Shown here one piece after another: positions 24,877 through 33,701 of a stretch of DNA of 64,000 nt (the first letter of the stretch is position 1; every line of letters begins with the position of its first letter). This DNA comes from Oscillospiraceae bacterium (GTDB taxonomy: Bacteria > Bacillota > Clostridia > Oscillospirales > Oscillospiraceae). Below the pieces are notes generated by a model. It was given only the letters and a program-made list of their open reading frames with translations, had not been told where the DNA came from and did not search any database. The DNA lies in contig JAHHSG010000003.1 of assembly GCA_020025305.1 (NCBI GenBank), positions 105,881-169,880 of the forward strand. The letters are read 5' to 3'. The translations under genes were made by a program, and so were the position numbers.

Positions 24877-26934
24877 TCAAACCTCTGTCTTCCCCACACT
24901 GCCCGGTGACGGAAGCTGTACTACCAGTACCGCACAGTCATCGCTTAATCCCTTGCGGCTGCGGGATTCCGACAAAATCAGCCGTGTCAGCTCCGCAGCG
25001 TCGCCGCCGTTCCAGCCGGCCAGCAGGTTTAATAGCCATTCATCGTTATTTTCATCGACAATCCCGTCGCTGACCATGACAAAATAGCTGCCGCCGCGCA
25101 GGGACAGCCGCGTCTGCTCCGGCGGGCGATCTCCCTGCTGGAGTCCGGCCGGTAAACTGGCGGCGGTAAAGCGGCTGACGGTACCAAAATACTTCAGATA
25201 AGAAGGTGCTGCACCATATTTATAAAGGACAGCATTGCCATTGCAGCGCTGTAATTCCAAGAGATCCACCGTGGTAAAGCCACCGCCGTCCTCTCCCCGC
25301 AGTGCCAAGGCGGCATTTAAAGTTTTGAGCGCCGGGGCCGGGTCAATACCGGCCTCCAAAAACTGCTTTAATAGCCGCACCGTCATGGCAGCTTCCCGGT
25401 GTGCCCCCGCTCCACTGCCCATCCCGTCGGAGAGGAGCAGGTAAAGTATTCCCCCCACCTCAAAAACATCCAGCTGATCGCCGCATACCTCTTCACCGTC
25501 CTTAGGCCGCAGTGCAGATCCGATGCGATAGCCTAACGGCTGGCAGGCCATGGCTTCCACTGCATCCGCAGAGGCCGCGCCAGAGAGCATCTCTCCCATC
25601 TGCGCATATTGCTGACGTGCAAAGCTCCGTGTCTCCTGCAAGCGTCTGCGATACTGCTGGCGCTGCAAAAAGGCCCGTAATTCTCCGTTGACAGCCAGAA
25701 GGAAAGAGGAAAAATGAACACAGCGGGAGGGAAAATACGCAGGAAAATCCTCCGCCTTGGCCTCCCCCTGCTGCAGCATCTTAGGGCAGGCATCATTGAA
25801 GGCGTTATAAGTGGCGTTGTAGTTTTCATGCCAGCAATAACTGCTGAGAACGCAGTTGCGGCACACCTGTTCGGCAGCACGATCAAAGATGACGGAGGGG
25901 TTTTCCGGGGGTACAGGCTCTGTGCCGCGAAAGAAACTGTCGTAAAGATCCCGGAAGGCGGCCGCCGACTTCTCCCAGCGATTCTTTTCCCGTTCCGTTT
26001 TCTCTGCCTTGGGCGGTGTTGATGCCCGCCGCCCCGCCGCCCTTCTGGGAAGCACTATATGTAGAGTCATACCCAAGAGTGCCTCCCAGAGATAGGCCAG
26101 CGGCATATCCGCTCCGAAGAGAATAGGTGTCAGCGCCGCACTCAAGCCGAACCCCAGTGCGGACAGCACACGCTGCTGTGGAAACACGGCTGCCAGCCCA
26201 CAGCCCCCGGTGCAGAGCACAGTATAGATGGGCTGGGGATGAACGCTTGCCATATCTGCGGCCAGTCCCGCGCAAAATCCCAGCACAGCCCCTTGGGCGG
26301 GTGTCAGTTCGGTCACGCAAAAAAGCAGCATAGCCCCCAGCACAGCACGTCCCAGCGAAAAATCATTTTTTGCGGTGATGCCCATGACAGAAAGAGCCAG
26401 CGCAAAACCAAGCAGCACCCCCATCTCCCGCTGTAAATCCCCACGCTTTTCCTTTTTTGCACCGCTGCCGCGGCTCCATAATTGCCCCAGCTCCGGCCAC
26501 TTCTCAATAAGAAAGACGCTCAGCATCCCCTGCAGCGCTAACGCCAGCAGAAATGACGCTGTATGAAAGAGGGGGCGGCGATACAGATAGATTGCCTGTA
26601 CCAGTGCCGTCAGTACCCCACTGAGCGCAGGGCGGAACAAGGGGTGGCGATAATACTTCGTATCAAAAAAGCAAAGACTCCCCGATACAATCAGTGCCGC
26701 AGCCGCCAGATGCCGCAGGCCCGGCTGGAAGTCCAAAAAAAGCCATGCCCCGGCCGCATTTCCCAGCAGGCAGAAAAGTGCCGGAAAACCTGCCCCGGCG
26801 GCAGTTGTCAGTGCCAGCGAGAAGGGCGCATAGCTGCCGCCAAGCCGTGCGGCGGTCAACAGAAAGGACAGCAGCAATAATCCCAACCACCCGAACGCTT
26901 TCTTGGGCGGCGGAAAATGCGATGGACGTTTCAT
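24877..26934 (-). CDS. spoIIE: Stage II sporulation protein E, PP2C-type phosphatase
   Basis: Membrane phosphatase that dephosphorylates SpoIIAA to release sigma-F in the forespore and helps asymmetric division. 685 residues from the ATG at 26934 (GGAGG site 8 bases away), shorter than the roughly 830 of Bacillus. About ten hydrophobic segments fill residues 15-300, then a cytoplasmic linker with a Cys-containing VCRNCVLSSYCWHENY region, then the PP2C domain with LLLSDGMGSGAGAHREA, FVMVSDGIVDENND and LSDDCAVLVVQL supplying the metal-binding Asp residues. It indicates a spore-former. Confidence 0.94.
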   Translation of the reverse strand: MKRPSHFPPPKKAFGWLGLLLLSFLLTAARLGGSYAPFSLALTTAAGAGFPALFCLLGNAAGAWLFLDFQPGLRHLAAAALIVSGSLCFFDTKYYRHPLFRPALSGVLTALVQAIYLYRRPLFHTASFLLALALQGMLSVFLIEKWPELGQLWSRGSGAKKEKRGDLQREMGVLLGFALALSVMGITAKNDFSLGRAVLGAMLLFCVTELTPAQGAVLGFCAGLAADMASVHPQPIYTVLCTGGCGLAAVFPQQRVLSALGFGLSAALTPILFGADMPLAYLWEALLGMTLHIVLPRRAAGRRASTPPKAEKTEREKNRWEKSAAAFRDLYDSFFRGTEPVPPENPSVIFDRAAEQVCRNCVLSSYCWHENYNATYNAFNDACPKMLQQGEAKAEDFPAYFPSRCVHFSSFLLAVNGELRAFLQRQQYRRRLQETRSFARQQYAQMGEMLSGAASADAVEAMACQPLGYRIGSALRPKDGEEVCGDQLDVFEVGGILYLLLSDGMGSGAGAHREAAMTVRLLKQFLEAGIDPAPALKTLNAALALRGEDGGGFTTVDLLELQRCNGNAVLYKYGAAPSYLKYFGTVSRFTAASLPAGLQQGDRPPEQTRLSLRGGSYFVMVSDGIVDENNDEWLLNLLAGWNGGDAAELTRLILSESRSRKGLSDDCAVLVVQLPSPGSVGKTEV

Positions 26935-27123
26935 GGACAAGCCCTCCTTTTGCCGCCATTGTACCCTTAGTTTGCAGAAAAAGCAGTCGGGAAATAGAAG
27001 AACATAAAAAAATCACAGATTCTTCCCATGAACCTGTGATTTCCCTCTATGATCGCCGTCAAAACAACAGCCCTGCTGCCCCCATAGGCAGCATCCATGC
27101 GTTTTTCCAAAAAAGATGTGCAA

Positions 27124-27164
27124 AAAAGGAGATGCGCGGATTTTTCAACATCCGCGCATCTCCT
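27124..27164 (-). terminator. Terminator at the end of the rimP-ribF gene run
   Basis: AAAGGAGATGCGCGGAT pairs with ATCCGCGCATCTCCTTT; the stem starts directly at the ribF stop and is followed by Ts on the minus strand. Confidence 0.93.
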
Positions 27165-28073
27165 TTAATTTTCCGAAAAATAGGCGCAGGCCGCCTCAAT
27201 ATCCCGGTGAATCTGTTCTTTCAGTTCCTGTGCCGTGGCAAAGCGGATCTCGCCCCGCAGACGGCGATAAAACTCCAAGCGCAGCTTCTTTCCGTAGAGA
27301 TCCCCGTCGAAGTCCAGCAAAAAAGTCTCCACTGTCACATCACCGCTGTCGCTGACCGTCGGGCGGACGCCCACGTTGGTGACACCGGCACAGCTGCTTC
27401 CATCCGGCAAAAAGACACGGGTGATGTACACACCGTACGCCGGTACCAAAACATTCGGCGGCACCGTCAGATTTACCGTGGGAATGCCGATAGTGCGCCC
27501 GAAATGCTGCCCGTGGCAGACCGTATGGCTCAAGCAGTGACGGTGGCCCAAAAATTCTGCGGCCCGCTCCATCTCTCCTGCTTCCACCAGTGTACGGATA
27601 TAGGTAGAGCTGACAGTAATGCCGTCTTGCTCTACCTTTGGGATAATGTCGCAGCCGATGCCCAGCTCCCGGCATTTTGCAGCCAGCAATTCCGGCGTCC
27701 CCTGATTTTTATAGCCAAAACGGTGGTCGTGCCCCGCCACGAGATGGACAGCGCCGTTATCTCTCACCAAAAGTTCCGTGATGAAATCTTGCCACGAACA
27801 GTGCATCATCTTGTCATCAAATGGGGCAAAAATCACCTCATCAATCCCGTAGATTCGCTCCATAAGCTCCCGGCGATCCTCTGTGGAATTAATGAGGTAA
27901 ACCGGCTTGCCGGTGACCACCTCTTTGGGAGGCCGATCAAAGGTAAAAACAGCACTGCGGGCATGCAATTCCTGCGCCCGCTGGGCGGCGCAACGCAGCA
28001 GCGCCCCATGCCCCCGGTGCACGCCGTCAAAAAAGCCCAGTGCAATGACAGTTGGTTGTTTCAATTCTCTCAC
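27165..28073 (-). CDS. ribF: Bifunctional riboflavin kinase / FAD synthetase
   Basis: Makes FMN and then FAD. The N-terminal nucleotidyltransferase has ALGFFDGVHRGHGALLRCA (HxGH-like site) and the C-terminal riboflavin kinase has RTIGIPTVNLTVPPNVLVPA and GDLYGKKLRLEFYRRLRGE. The preferred start is GTG at 28073, overlapping the truB stop (GTGA), giving 302 residues; a TTG three codons later (28064) is better spaced from the GGAG site and is possible. It functionally links to the FMN-controlled ribU elsewhere in the window. Confidence 0.93.
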   Translation of the reverse strand: MRELKQPTVIALGFFDGVHRGHGALLRCAAQRAQELHARSAVFTFDRPPKEVVTGKPVYLINSTEDRRELMERIYGIDEVIFAPFDDKMMHCSWQDFITELLVRDNGAVHLVAGHDHRFGYKNQGTPELLAAKCRELGIGCDIIPKVEQDGITVSSTYIRTLVEAGEMERAAEFLGHRHCLSHTVCHGQHFGRTIGIPTVNLTVPPNVLVPAYGVYITRVFLPDGSSCAGVTNVGVRPTVSDSGDVTVETFLLDFDGDLYGKKLRLEFYRRLRGEIRFATAQELKEQIHRDIEAACAYFSEN

Positions 28074-28939
28074 GCTCCGAAAAAGTTTTTGAGGGCGGTC
28101 ATCACACCGCTCTGCAGACGGCTCAAACACAAAAAGGAGCCATCCATTCCATAGACCCGATAGATGCCGTCCGCCAACGGTTCAAGCACCGTGAAGGAAT
28201 TGCCGTTGCGGCACAGCTTTTCCACCCTCTCATGGCGAATCTGATAGGCAGGGCTGTCGGAAAAAAGGCTGTCCACCGGACGAAGAAGGCGCTCCCCCTC
28301 TGCCTGCACCGTTTCCAGCGTCACGCTGTCCTCCAGCGTAAAACCGGCCGCCATAGTCCGCCGCAAAGCGCTCATACAGCCCCCGCAGCCCAAAGCCTGG
28401 CCGATATCGTGGCACAGTGTCCGCACATAGGTTCCCTTGGAGCACAGGATGCGCAGCTGGTAATCCCCCGCCTCGTCTCGGTTCAAAAGCTCCAGCTCAT
28501 AGATGGTGACCGGGCGGCTTTTGCGCTCCACTTCCTGCCCCTTCCGGGCCAGCTCATAGAGTTTTTTGCCCCCCACCTTGATGGCAGAGAACATGGGTGG
28601 AATCTGCTGCTGCTCCCCGGTAAACCGGGACAGGACCGCAGCCACTTCCTCCGCGGTAACATGCACCGCCCGCTCTTCCAGCACCTCACCGGAGGTGTCC
28701 TGCGTATTGGTCACAAGGCCCAGCCGGAGGGACGCCACATACTCTTTCCGTCCGTTTTCGGCAAAGCTGACAGCCCGGGTGGCCTGCCCCACAAAAACCG
28801 GCAGCACCCCGGTGGCCATGGGATCCAATGTCCCGGCATGCCCCACCTTCTTCGTTTTCAATATGCCCCGCAGCTTGGCACACACGTCCATGCTGGTCCA
28901 GCCTGCAGGCTTGTCCATAATGATGATTCCGTTGGCCAT
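28070..28939 (-). CDS. truB: tRNA pseudouridine-55 synthase
   Basis: 289 residues. The catalytic Asp lies in KKVGHAGTLDPMATGVLPV, and the N-terminus MANGIIIMDKPAGWTS is typical; SKGTYVRTLCHDIGQALGCG follows. It isomerises U55 in the T-loop of tRNAs. It ends in a four-base overlap with ribF and begins 9 bases after nrnA. Confidence 0.96.
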   Translation of the reverse strand: MANGIIIMDKPAGWTSMDVCAKLRGILKTKKVGHAGTLDPMATGVLPVFVGQATRAVSFAENGRKEYVASLRLGLVTNTQDTSGEVLEERAVHVTAEEVAAVLSRFTGEQQQIPPMFSAIKVGGKKLYELARKGQEVERKSRPVTIYELELLNRDEAGDYQLRILCSKGTYVRTLCHDIGQALGCGGCMSALRRTMAAGFTLEDSVTLETVQAEGERLLRPVDSLFSDSPAYQIRHERVEKLCRNGNSFTVLEPLADGIYRVYGMDGSFLCLSRLQSGVMTALKNFFGA

Positions 28940-28948
28940 ATATGCTCC

Positions 28949-29896
28949 TTATTGCGAAACCACCGTCTCCACAGCGCGGAGCACGGCGCTTTTCACCTCA
29001 TCCAGGCTTCCCTCTACCGTGGCGCCGGCTGCGGCCTTATGACCACCGCCGCCCAGCTGGCGGCAGACCTCGCTGGCGTTGACCCGCGCGCCGGAGCGCA
29101 CGGAAATCTTCACCTTGCCGGGGCACAGCTCACGCAGCGTAATACCACAGTCGACGCCCTCCACCTGGGGGGCTAAAGAACTCAGTTCTTCAATGTCTGT
29201 CTCTGTGGCGTGCATCTCCTGACGCAGTGCCAGGGGGATCTTCATAATGACCACTCGGTCGTGATCAAAAAGCTCCATCTGTGCTACCATCTGCGCCTCC
29301 ATTTTAAGGCGCACCTTGCTCTTGGTGCGAAAAAGCTGCTGATTGACCGCACTTACATCAATGCCCGTCTCCATGAGAGCCGCGGCGATGCGGTGGGTTT
29401 TGGCAGAAGTATTGCTGTAGACAAAGCAGCCGCAGTCCGTGGCGATAGCCACATAGAGCGGCAGCGCAATGGCCGGGGTGATCTCCGTCATTTCCGTCAG
29501 GATCTCATAGACAATCTCGCCGCAGGCGGCTGCCTCGGCATTGAGGCAGGTCTCCCGGGCGAAGTAACCGTGCGAAGGATGATGATCCACCGCCAACGCA
29601 ACGCAATCTGCATAGGCCGAAGCATTCTCCGGCAGCAGATCTGCCACAGCCACATCAATACTGATCACATGGTCCGGCTGGTATCCCTCCGGTGCCCAGC
29701 AGGGAGCGGCATAGGGCAAGTAGGTCTCTGTGATTTCCGGGTTATAGAGGAGGTAGGCCTCCTTGCCCATGGCCCGCAGACCCAGACACAAAGCCGCGGC
29801 GCTGCCGATGGTATCCCCATCAGGGCGCACATGAGTCAAGAGCAAGATTCGGTTCATGGCACACAGCAGCGCTGCGGCTCTCTTTGTGTCAATCAT
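28949..29896 (-). CDS. nrnA: DHH/DHHA1 phosphoesterase, NrnA-like
   Basis: 315 residues from the ATG at 29896, with an AGGAG site; a GTG overlapping the rbfA stop (29911) is the alternative. The DHH domain shows LLTHVRPDGDTIGSAAAL and VDHHPSHGYF, and the C-terminal DHHA1 domain has KISVRSGARVNASEVCRQL followed by GGGGHKAAAG. The family degrades nanoRNA oligonucleotides, pAp and in some cases cyclic di-AMP products. The exact substrate cannot be told here. Confidence 0.92.
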   Translation of the reverse strand: MIDTKRAAALLCAMNRILLLTHVRPDGDTIGSAAALCLGLRAMGKEAYLLYNPEITETYLPYAAPCWAPEGYQPDHVISIDVAVADLLPENASAYADCVALAVDHHPSHGYFARETCLNAEAAACGEIVYEILTEMTEITPAIALPLYVAIATDCGCFVYSNTSAKTHRIAAALMETGIDVSAVNQQLFRTKSKVRLKMEAQMVAQMELFDHDRVVIMKIPLALRQEMHATETDIEELSSLAPQVEGVDCGITLRELCPGKVKISVRSGARVNASEVCRQLGGGGHKAAAGATVEGSLDEVKSAVLRAVETVVSQ

Positions 29897-29907
29897 GTGC
29901 TCTCCTC

Positions 29908-30291
29908 TCACTGCTCATCATCCAGCACGATATGCTCGTTTTCGGGATTGGGCGGCTTGACATGGCTCAGCACATCCAGAATATGAGCCCCATGGGCAAT
30001 AGAGTCATCCGCCATGAATTGCAGTTCCGGGGTATAGCGCAGATTCAGCCGCTGTCCCAACTCCCGGCGCAGATAGCCGGAGGCGGACTTGAGCCCGCGC
30101 ATGAGTTCCTTTTCGCCGGTGCGCTCCATGGCCGTAATATAAACCCGCGCATAGCGCAGGTCGGTGGTGGTATCCACATGGGTGATGGTCAGCATGGACT
30201 CAGAGACGCGGGGATCTTTGACGGTACGCAGAAGCTCGGAGAGCTCCCGTCGTATTTCATCGTTGATACGGCCGATACGGTTAGATGCCAT
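29908..30291 (-). CDS. rbfA: 30S ribosome-binding factor A
   Basis: 127 residues from the ATG at 30291, with an AAAGGAG site. The KH-like fold motifs are MASNRIGRINDEIRRELSEL, VKDPRVSESMLTITHVDTT and the LRRELGQRLNLRYTPEL helix. It helps 16S rRNA maturation. It follows infB as in most bacteria, separated by a GC-rich hairpin. Confidence 0.96.
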   Translation of the reverse strand: MASNRIGRINDEIRRELSELLRTVKDPRVSESMLTITHVDTTTDLRYARVYITAMERTGEKELMRGLKSASGYLRRELGQRLNLRYTPELQFMADDSIAHGAHILDVLSHVKPPNPENEHIVLDDEQ

Positions 30292-30332
30292 CTTTGATTG
30301 CTCCTTTCCGGGATAAAATATCCGTAAAACAA

Positions 30333-30366
30333 ACACCGGGACGGGCGTACTCGCCCGCCCCGGTGT
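30333..30366 (-). terminator. GC-rich hairpin between infB and rbfA
   Basis: ACACCGGGxCGGGCG pairs with CGCCCGxCCCGGTGT around AGTA, followed on the minus strand by TTGTTTT. It is probably a partial terminator or mRNA-processing/stability element, since rbfA is expected to be expressed with infB. Confidence 0.7.
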
Positions 30367-30373
30367 GCAATGG

Positions 30374-32749
30374 TTACTGTTGAACTTCTTCCATGGTAAA
30401 GGCTTCAATGATATCGCCGTCTTTGATATCGTTGAACTTCTCGATACTTAAGCCGCACTCGTAGCCGGAGGCAACTTCCTTCACCGAATCCTTAAAGCGC
30501 TGCAAAGAGGCCAGCATACCCTCATGAATGACAATACCGTCACGCACCAGACGGATCTGGCAGTCCTTACGCTGCAGCTTGCCGTCCTGCACGTAGCAGC
30601 CTGCCACGGTGCCCACACCGGAGACCTTGTAGGTCTGGCGCACCTCCGCATGGCCCAGCAGAACCTCACGGAACTTGGGCGCCAACATACCCTTCATGGC
30701 GGCCTCAATCTCGTTGATGGCATCGTAAATCACGCGATACATACGCATATCCACGTTGGCACGGGCGGCGCTGTCGCGGGCTGCCGTATCGGGACGGACG
30801 TTGAAGCCCACGATGATGGCCTGAGAAGTAGAGGCCAGCATCACGTCGGACTCGTTGATGGCACCGACGCCGCCGTGAATGACACGGACGCGCACCTCTT
30901 CGTTGCTCAGCTTCTCCAAAGAGTTCTTCACAGCCTCCACGGAGCCCTGTACGTCGGCCTTGACAATCAGATTCAGATTCTTCATCTCGCCGGCTTGGAT
31001 CTGGCTGAACAGATCCTCCAGCGAAACTTTGGTCACAGGTGCATTAGCACGAGCCTTTTCCTCTTCCTTGCGCTGCTCTGCCAGCTCACGTGCCAGCTTT
31101 TCATCGGCAACGGCGTTAAAGACCGCACCGGCGGTAGGCGCTTCGCTCAAGCCGGTGATCTCCACGGGAACAGAGGGGCCGGCCGTATTAATTTTCTGTC
31201 CCTGATCGCTGACCATGGCACGAACACGGCCCACGGAGGTACCGGCAATAATGATGTCGCCCTGATGCAGCGTGCCGTTCTGCACAAGGAGGGTGGCCAC
31301 GGGGCCGCGGCCCTTATCCAGCCGTGCCTCGATCACCGTACCCTGTGCCGCGCGGTTGGGGTTGGCTTTCAACTCACTCACCTCAGCGGTCAGGGTCAGC
31401 ATCTCCAGCAGATTCTCTACGCCCATACCGGTCTTGGCGGAAATGGGGCAGACGATGGTCTCACCGCCCCACTCCTCGCAGACAATACCGTGCTCGGTGA
31501 GCTGCTGCTTGATACGATCGGGGTTGGCGGTGGGCTTATCCATCTTGTTGATGGCCACAATGATGGGGATCTCAGCAGCCTTGGCATGGTTGATGGACTC
31601 AATGGTCTGGGGCATAATGCCGTCGTCGGCAGCCACCACCAAAATAGCAATATCCGTGACCATGGCGCCGCGGGCACGCATAGAGGTAAATGCCTCGTGG
31701 CCGGGGGTATCCAGGAAGGTGACCGGCTTGCCCTTCACCTTTACCTGATAAGCGCCGATATGCTGGGTAATACCACCGGCCTCGCCGCTGGTGACATGAG
31801 CGTTGCGGATATAGTCCAAGAGGCTGGTCTTACCGTGGTCAACGTGGCCCATGACCACCACCACAGGTGCCCGGGGCTCCAGCTCCTCTTCGGCATCCTG
31901 ATGGTCGTCGATCAGCTTCTCCTCAATGGTGACGACCACCTCACGCTCTACTTTGCAGCCCATTTCCTCGGCAATAATGGCAGCCGTATCGAAATCAATC
32001 ACCTGACTCAAAGAGGCCATAATGCCGTTCTTCATCAGGCACTTAACCACCTCAGCGCCGGTTTTCTTCATGCGGCTGGCCAACTCACCCACAGAAATCT
32101 CATCGCCGATTTCCACGGTGACAGGGGTCTTTTTAATCATCTCCAGGCGCAGCCGACGCATACGATCGGCCTCCTCCTGTTTGCTCTTGTTGCTCTGGGG
32201 GACGTTGCGTCTCTTATTGCGGAACTTCTCCTTCCCGCCTTGGTTATGGTCCCGGCGATGACCGCCGCCGGTGCGGCTGTCTGCCATCTCCTGCAGCTTT
32301 TCATCGTACTTATCCAGATTCACGTTGGTGGCCTTGCGGGTATCCACCACACGGGTCTCCGGCACACGGGACATCGGCTTGCGCTCCGGCTGATTGCTCT
32401 GCTGGTGCTGCTTGGGCTGATTGTTTTGCTGATGCTGTGCCGATTGATGCTGTGCAGGCTGATGCTCGCTGCGGGAGCCGGACTGCTTGTCGGCGTTCGC
32501 GCTGTCCGTTCTCTCCGGCTTCTTCTCTGCGGGCTTCATGCCCTCAGCGAAGATCTCCTGAATTCCGGACACCTGATGATGCTGGGTCAGATACTCAAAA
32601 ATCAAGGACAGTTCCCGGTCATCCAGCACCTGCATATGGTTTTTGGGAGTCTCGGCGTACTTGGTCAAAATTTCCACGATCTGCTTGGTGGGCAGGTCAA
32701 AATCCTTCGCCACCTCATGCACTCTATATTTGTTGACTACGCTACCCAA
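30374..32749 (-). CDS. infB: Translation initiation factor IF-2
   Basis: 791 residues. An N-terminal IF2_N domain (KYRVHEVAKDFDLPTKQIVE) is followed by a Gln/His/Ser-rich low-complexity linker with SAQHQ and NQPKQHQQ repeats at about 90-125, a second IF2_N region, then the GTPase: GHVDHGKTSLLDYI, DTPGHEAFTSMRARG, NKMDKP, and domains II-IV. The start is TTG at 32749: a GGAGGT site lies 8 bases upstream and the translation matches the family start. The linker gives its antisense strand a long spurious open frame. Confidence 0.97.
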   Translation of the reverse strand: MGSVVNKYRVHEVAKDFDLPTKQIVEILTKYAETPKNHMQVLDDRELSLIFEYLTQHHQVSGIQEIFAEGMKPAEKKPERTDSANADKQSGSRSEHQPAQHQSAQHQQNNQPKQHQQSNQPERKPMSRVPETRVVDTRKATNVNLDKYDEKLQEMADSRTGGGHRRDHNQGGKEKFRNKRRNVPQSNKSKQEEADRMRRLRLEMIKKTPVTVEIGDEISVGELASRMKKTGAEVVKCLMKNGIMASLSQVIDFDTAAIIAEEMGCKVEREVVVTIEEKLIDDHQDAEEELEPRAPVVVVMGHVDHGKTSLLDYIRNAHVTSGEAGGITQHIGAYQVKVKGKPVTFLDTPGHEAFTSMRARGAMVTDIAILVVAADDGIMPQTIESINHAKAAEIPIIVAINKMDKPTANPDRIKQQLTEHGIVCEEWGGETIVCPISAKTGMGVENLLEMLTLTAEVSELKANPNRAAQGTVIEARLDKGRGPVATLLVQNGTLHQGDIIIAGTSVGRVRAMVSDQGQKINTAGPSVPVEITGLSEAPTAGAVFNAVADEKLARELAEQRKEEEKARANAPVTKVSLEDLFSQIQAGEMKNLNLIVKADVQGSVEAVKNSLEKLSNEEVRVRVIHGGVGAINESDVMLASTSQAIIVGFNVRPDTAARDSAARANVDMRMYRVIYDAINEIEAAMKGMLAPKFREVLLGHAEVRQTYKVSGVGTVAGCYVQDGKLQRKDCQIRLVRDGIVIHEGMLASLQRFKDSVKEVASGYECGLSIEKFNDIKDGDIIEAFTMEEVQQ

Positions 32750-32806
32750 ATAAAGCCACCTCCATCTTATGATACGGCAGGGCTGTACCTCACCGTCTGA
32801 AATTCC

Positions 32807-33412
32807 TTACTTCTTCTTTTTTACAGAGCCCTTTCCCTTCTTCACCGGCCGGCTGCCCGCAAAGCGGGCCGTTTCTGTCCGAGGGCGGCGCTTGCCTAAC
32901 GGGCGCCGCTGGCGGGAATGGGATTGCGCGGGAGATTTCTCTCCTGTTTTTTTCTCCGCAGCCACAGGTGCTGCTTCGGCTTCTTTTTTCTTCTTTTTTC
33001 CACTGTGCAGATTTTTCTCATGCCGCAGCTTCTCCTGCCGCCGCTGCGCCGCCCGCTTGGCTTTGGTTTCCAGCTGTCCGGCAGCGGCGCTGTAGTGCTC
33101 CGGGTCCAATGCCGCCAGTTTCTTCACAATGGCCTCGGCAAAGCCGATATCCGTAATGGCAGCCATTGCGCAGCTGGTGCGGCCCAAGGCACGCCCCAGC
33201 TGATCCTTATCCACCGCAACGGTGAGACACAGGCAGGCGCCGGATGCAGCAAAGGAGACTGCACGGCGGACTGTACTGGCACCGGCATCCTGTGCCAGCA
33301 GGATCACGCGGGCGTGCTTAGCTCTGGCGCAAGCCCCCACCGGTTCTTCCCCGATGGCCACCATGCCTGCCTTCTTGGCAAGGCCCATCATTGATAATAT
33401 ATGTTCCATCAT
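32807..33412 (-). CDS. ylxQ: YlxQ-like L7Ae-family RNA-binding protein with long basic tail
   Basis: The first 110 residues form an L7Ae/L30e-type kink-turn-binding domain (MGLAKKAGMVAIGEEPVGAC, RVILLAQDAGASTVRRAV). The usual family length is about 100; here 201 residues include an additional disordered tail of about 85 residues rich in Lys and Arg (GKKKKKEAEAAP, QRRPLGKRRPR, GKGSVKKKK). The start overlaps the ylxR stop (ATGA). The tail probably adds non-specific RNA or ribosome affinity; this is inference. Confidence 0.88.
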   Translation of the reverse strand: MMEHILSMMGLAKKAGMVAIGEEPVGACARAKHARVILLAQDAGASTVRRAVSFAASGACLCLTVAVDKDQLGRALGRTSCAMAAITDIGFAEAIVKKLAALDPEHYSAAAGQLETKAKRAAQRRQEKLRHEKNLHSGKKKKKEAEAAPVAAEKKTGEKSPAQSHSRQRRPLGKRRPRTETARFAGSRPVKKGKGSVKKKK

Positions 33413-33678
33413 GCCTTTTCTATCTGCGCTTCCAGCGCATCATATACCTCACCGGGAATGGCGACATCCAGGGCCCGCTCCAGCGCACGCGCCTTGCGCG
33501 CCTTTTGGAGACACTGCACTTCCGGGCACACATAGGCACCACGCCCCGCCTTCTTCCCCGTGGCATCCAATACAATTTCCCCCTCCGGGGACTTGACCAC
33601 TCGAATCAGTTCCCTCTTATCCCGCATGGTGCGGCAGCCCACACACTGGCGCTGGGGGATCTTTTTCACCTTAGGCAT
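33409..33678 (-). CDS. ylxR: YlxR family RNA-binding protein
   Basis: 89 residues from the ATG at 33678; an upstream GTG (33687) is part of the GAGGTG ribosome site and so is not used. The hallmark RQCVGCRTMRDKRELIRVV and GRGAYVCPEVQCLQKA identify the family, which binds RNA and has been linked to RNase P and transcription control in Firmicutes. It sits between nusA and ylxQ. Confidence 0.94.
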   Translation of the reverse strand: MPKVKKIPQRQCVGCRTMRDKRELIRVVKSPEGEIVLDATGKKAGRGAYVCPEVQCLQKARKARALERALDVAIPGEVYDALEAQIEKA

Positions 33679-33701
33679 ATCCGACACCTCATCTTTCTAC
33701 C

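Noticed and set aside
30524..32800. Long plus-strand frame opposite infB
   Set aside because: Mirror of infB including its repetitive linker; no independent support.
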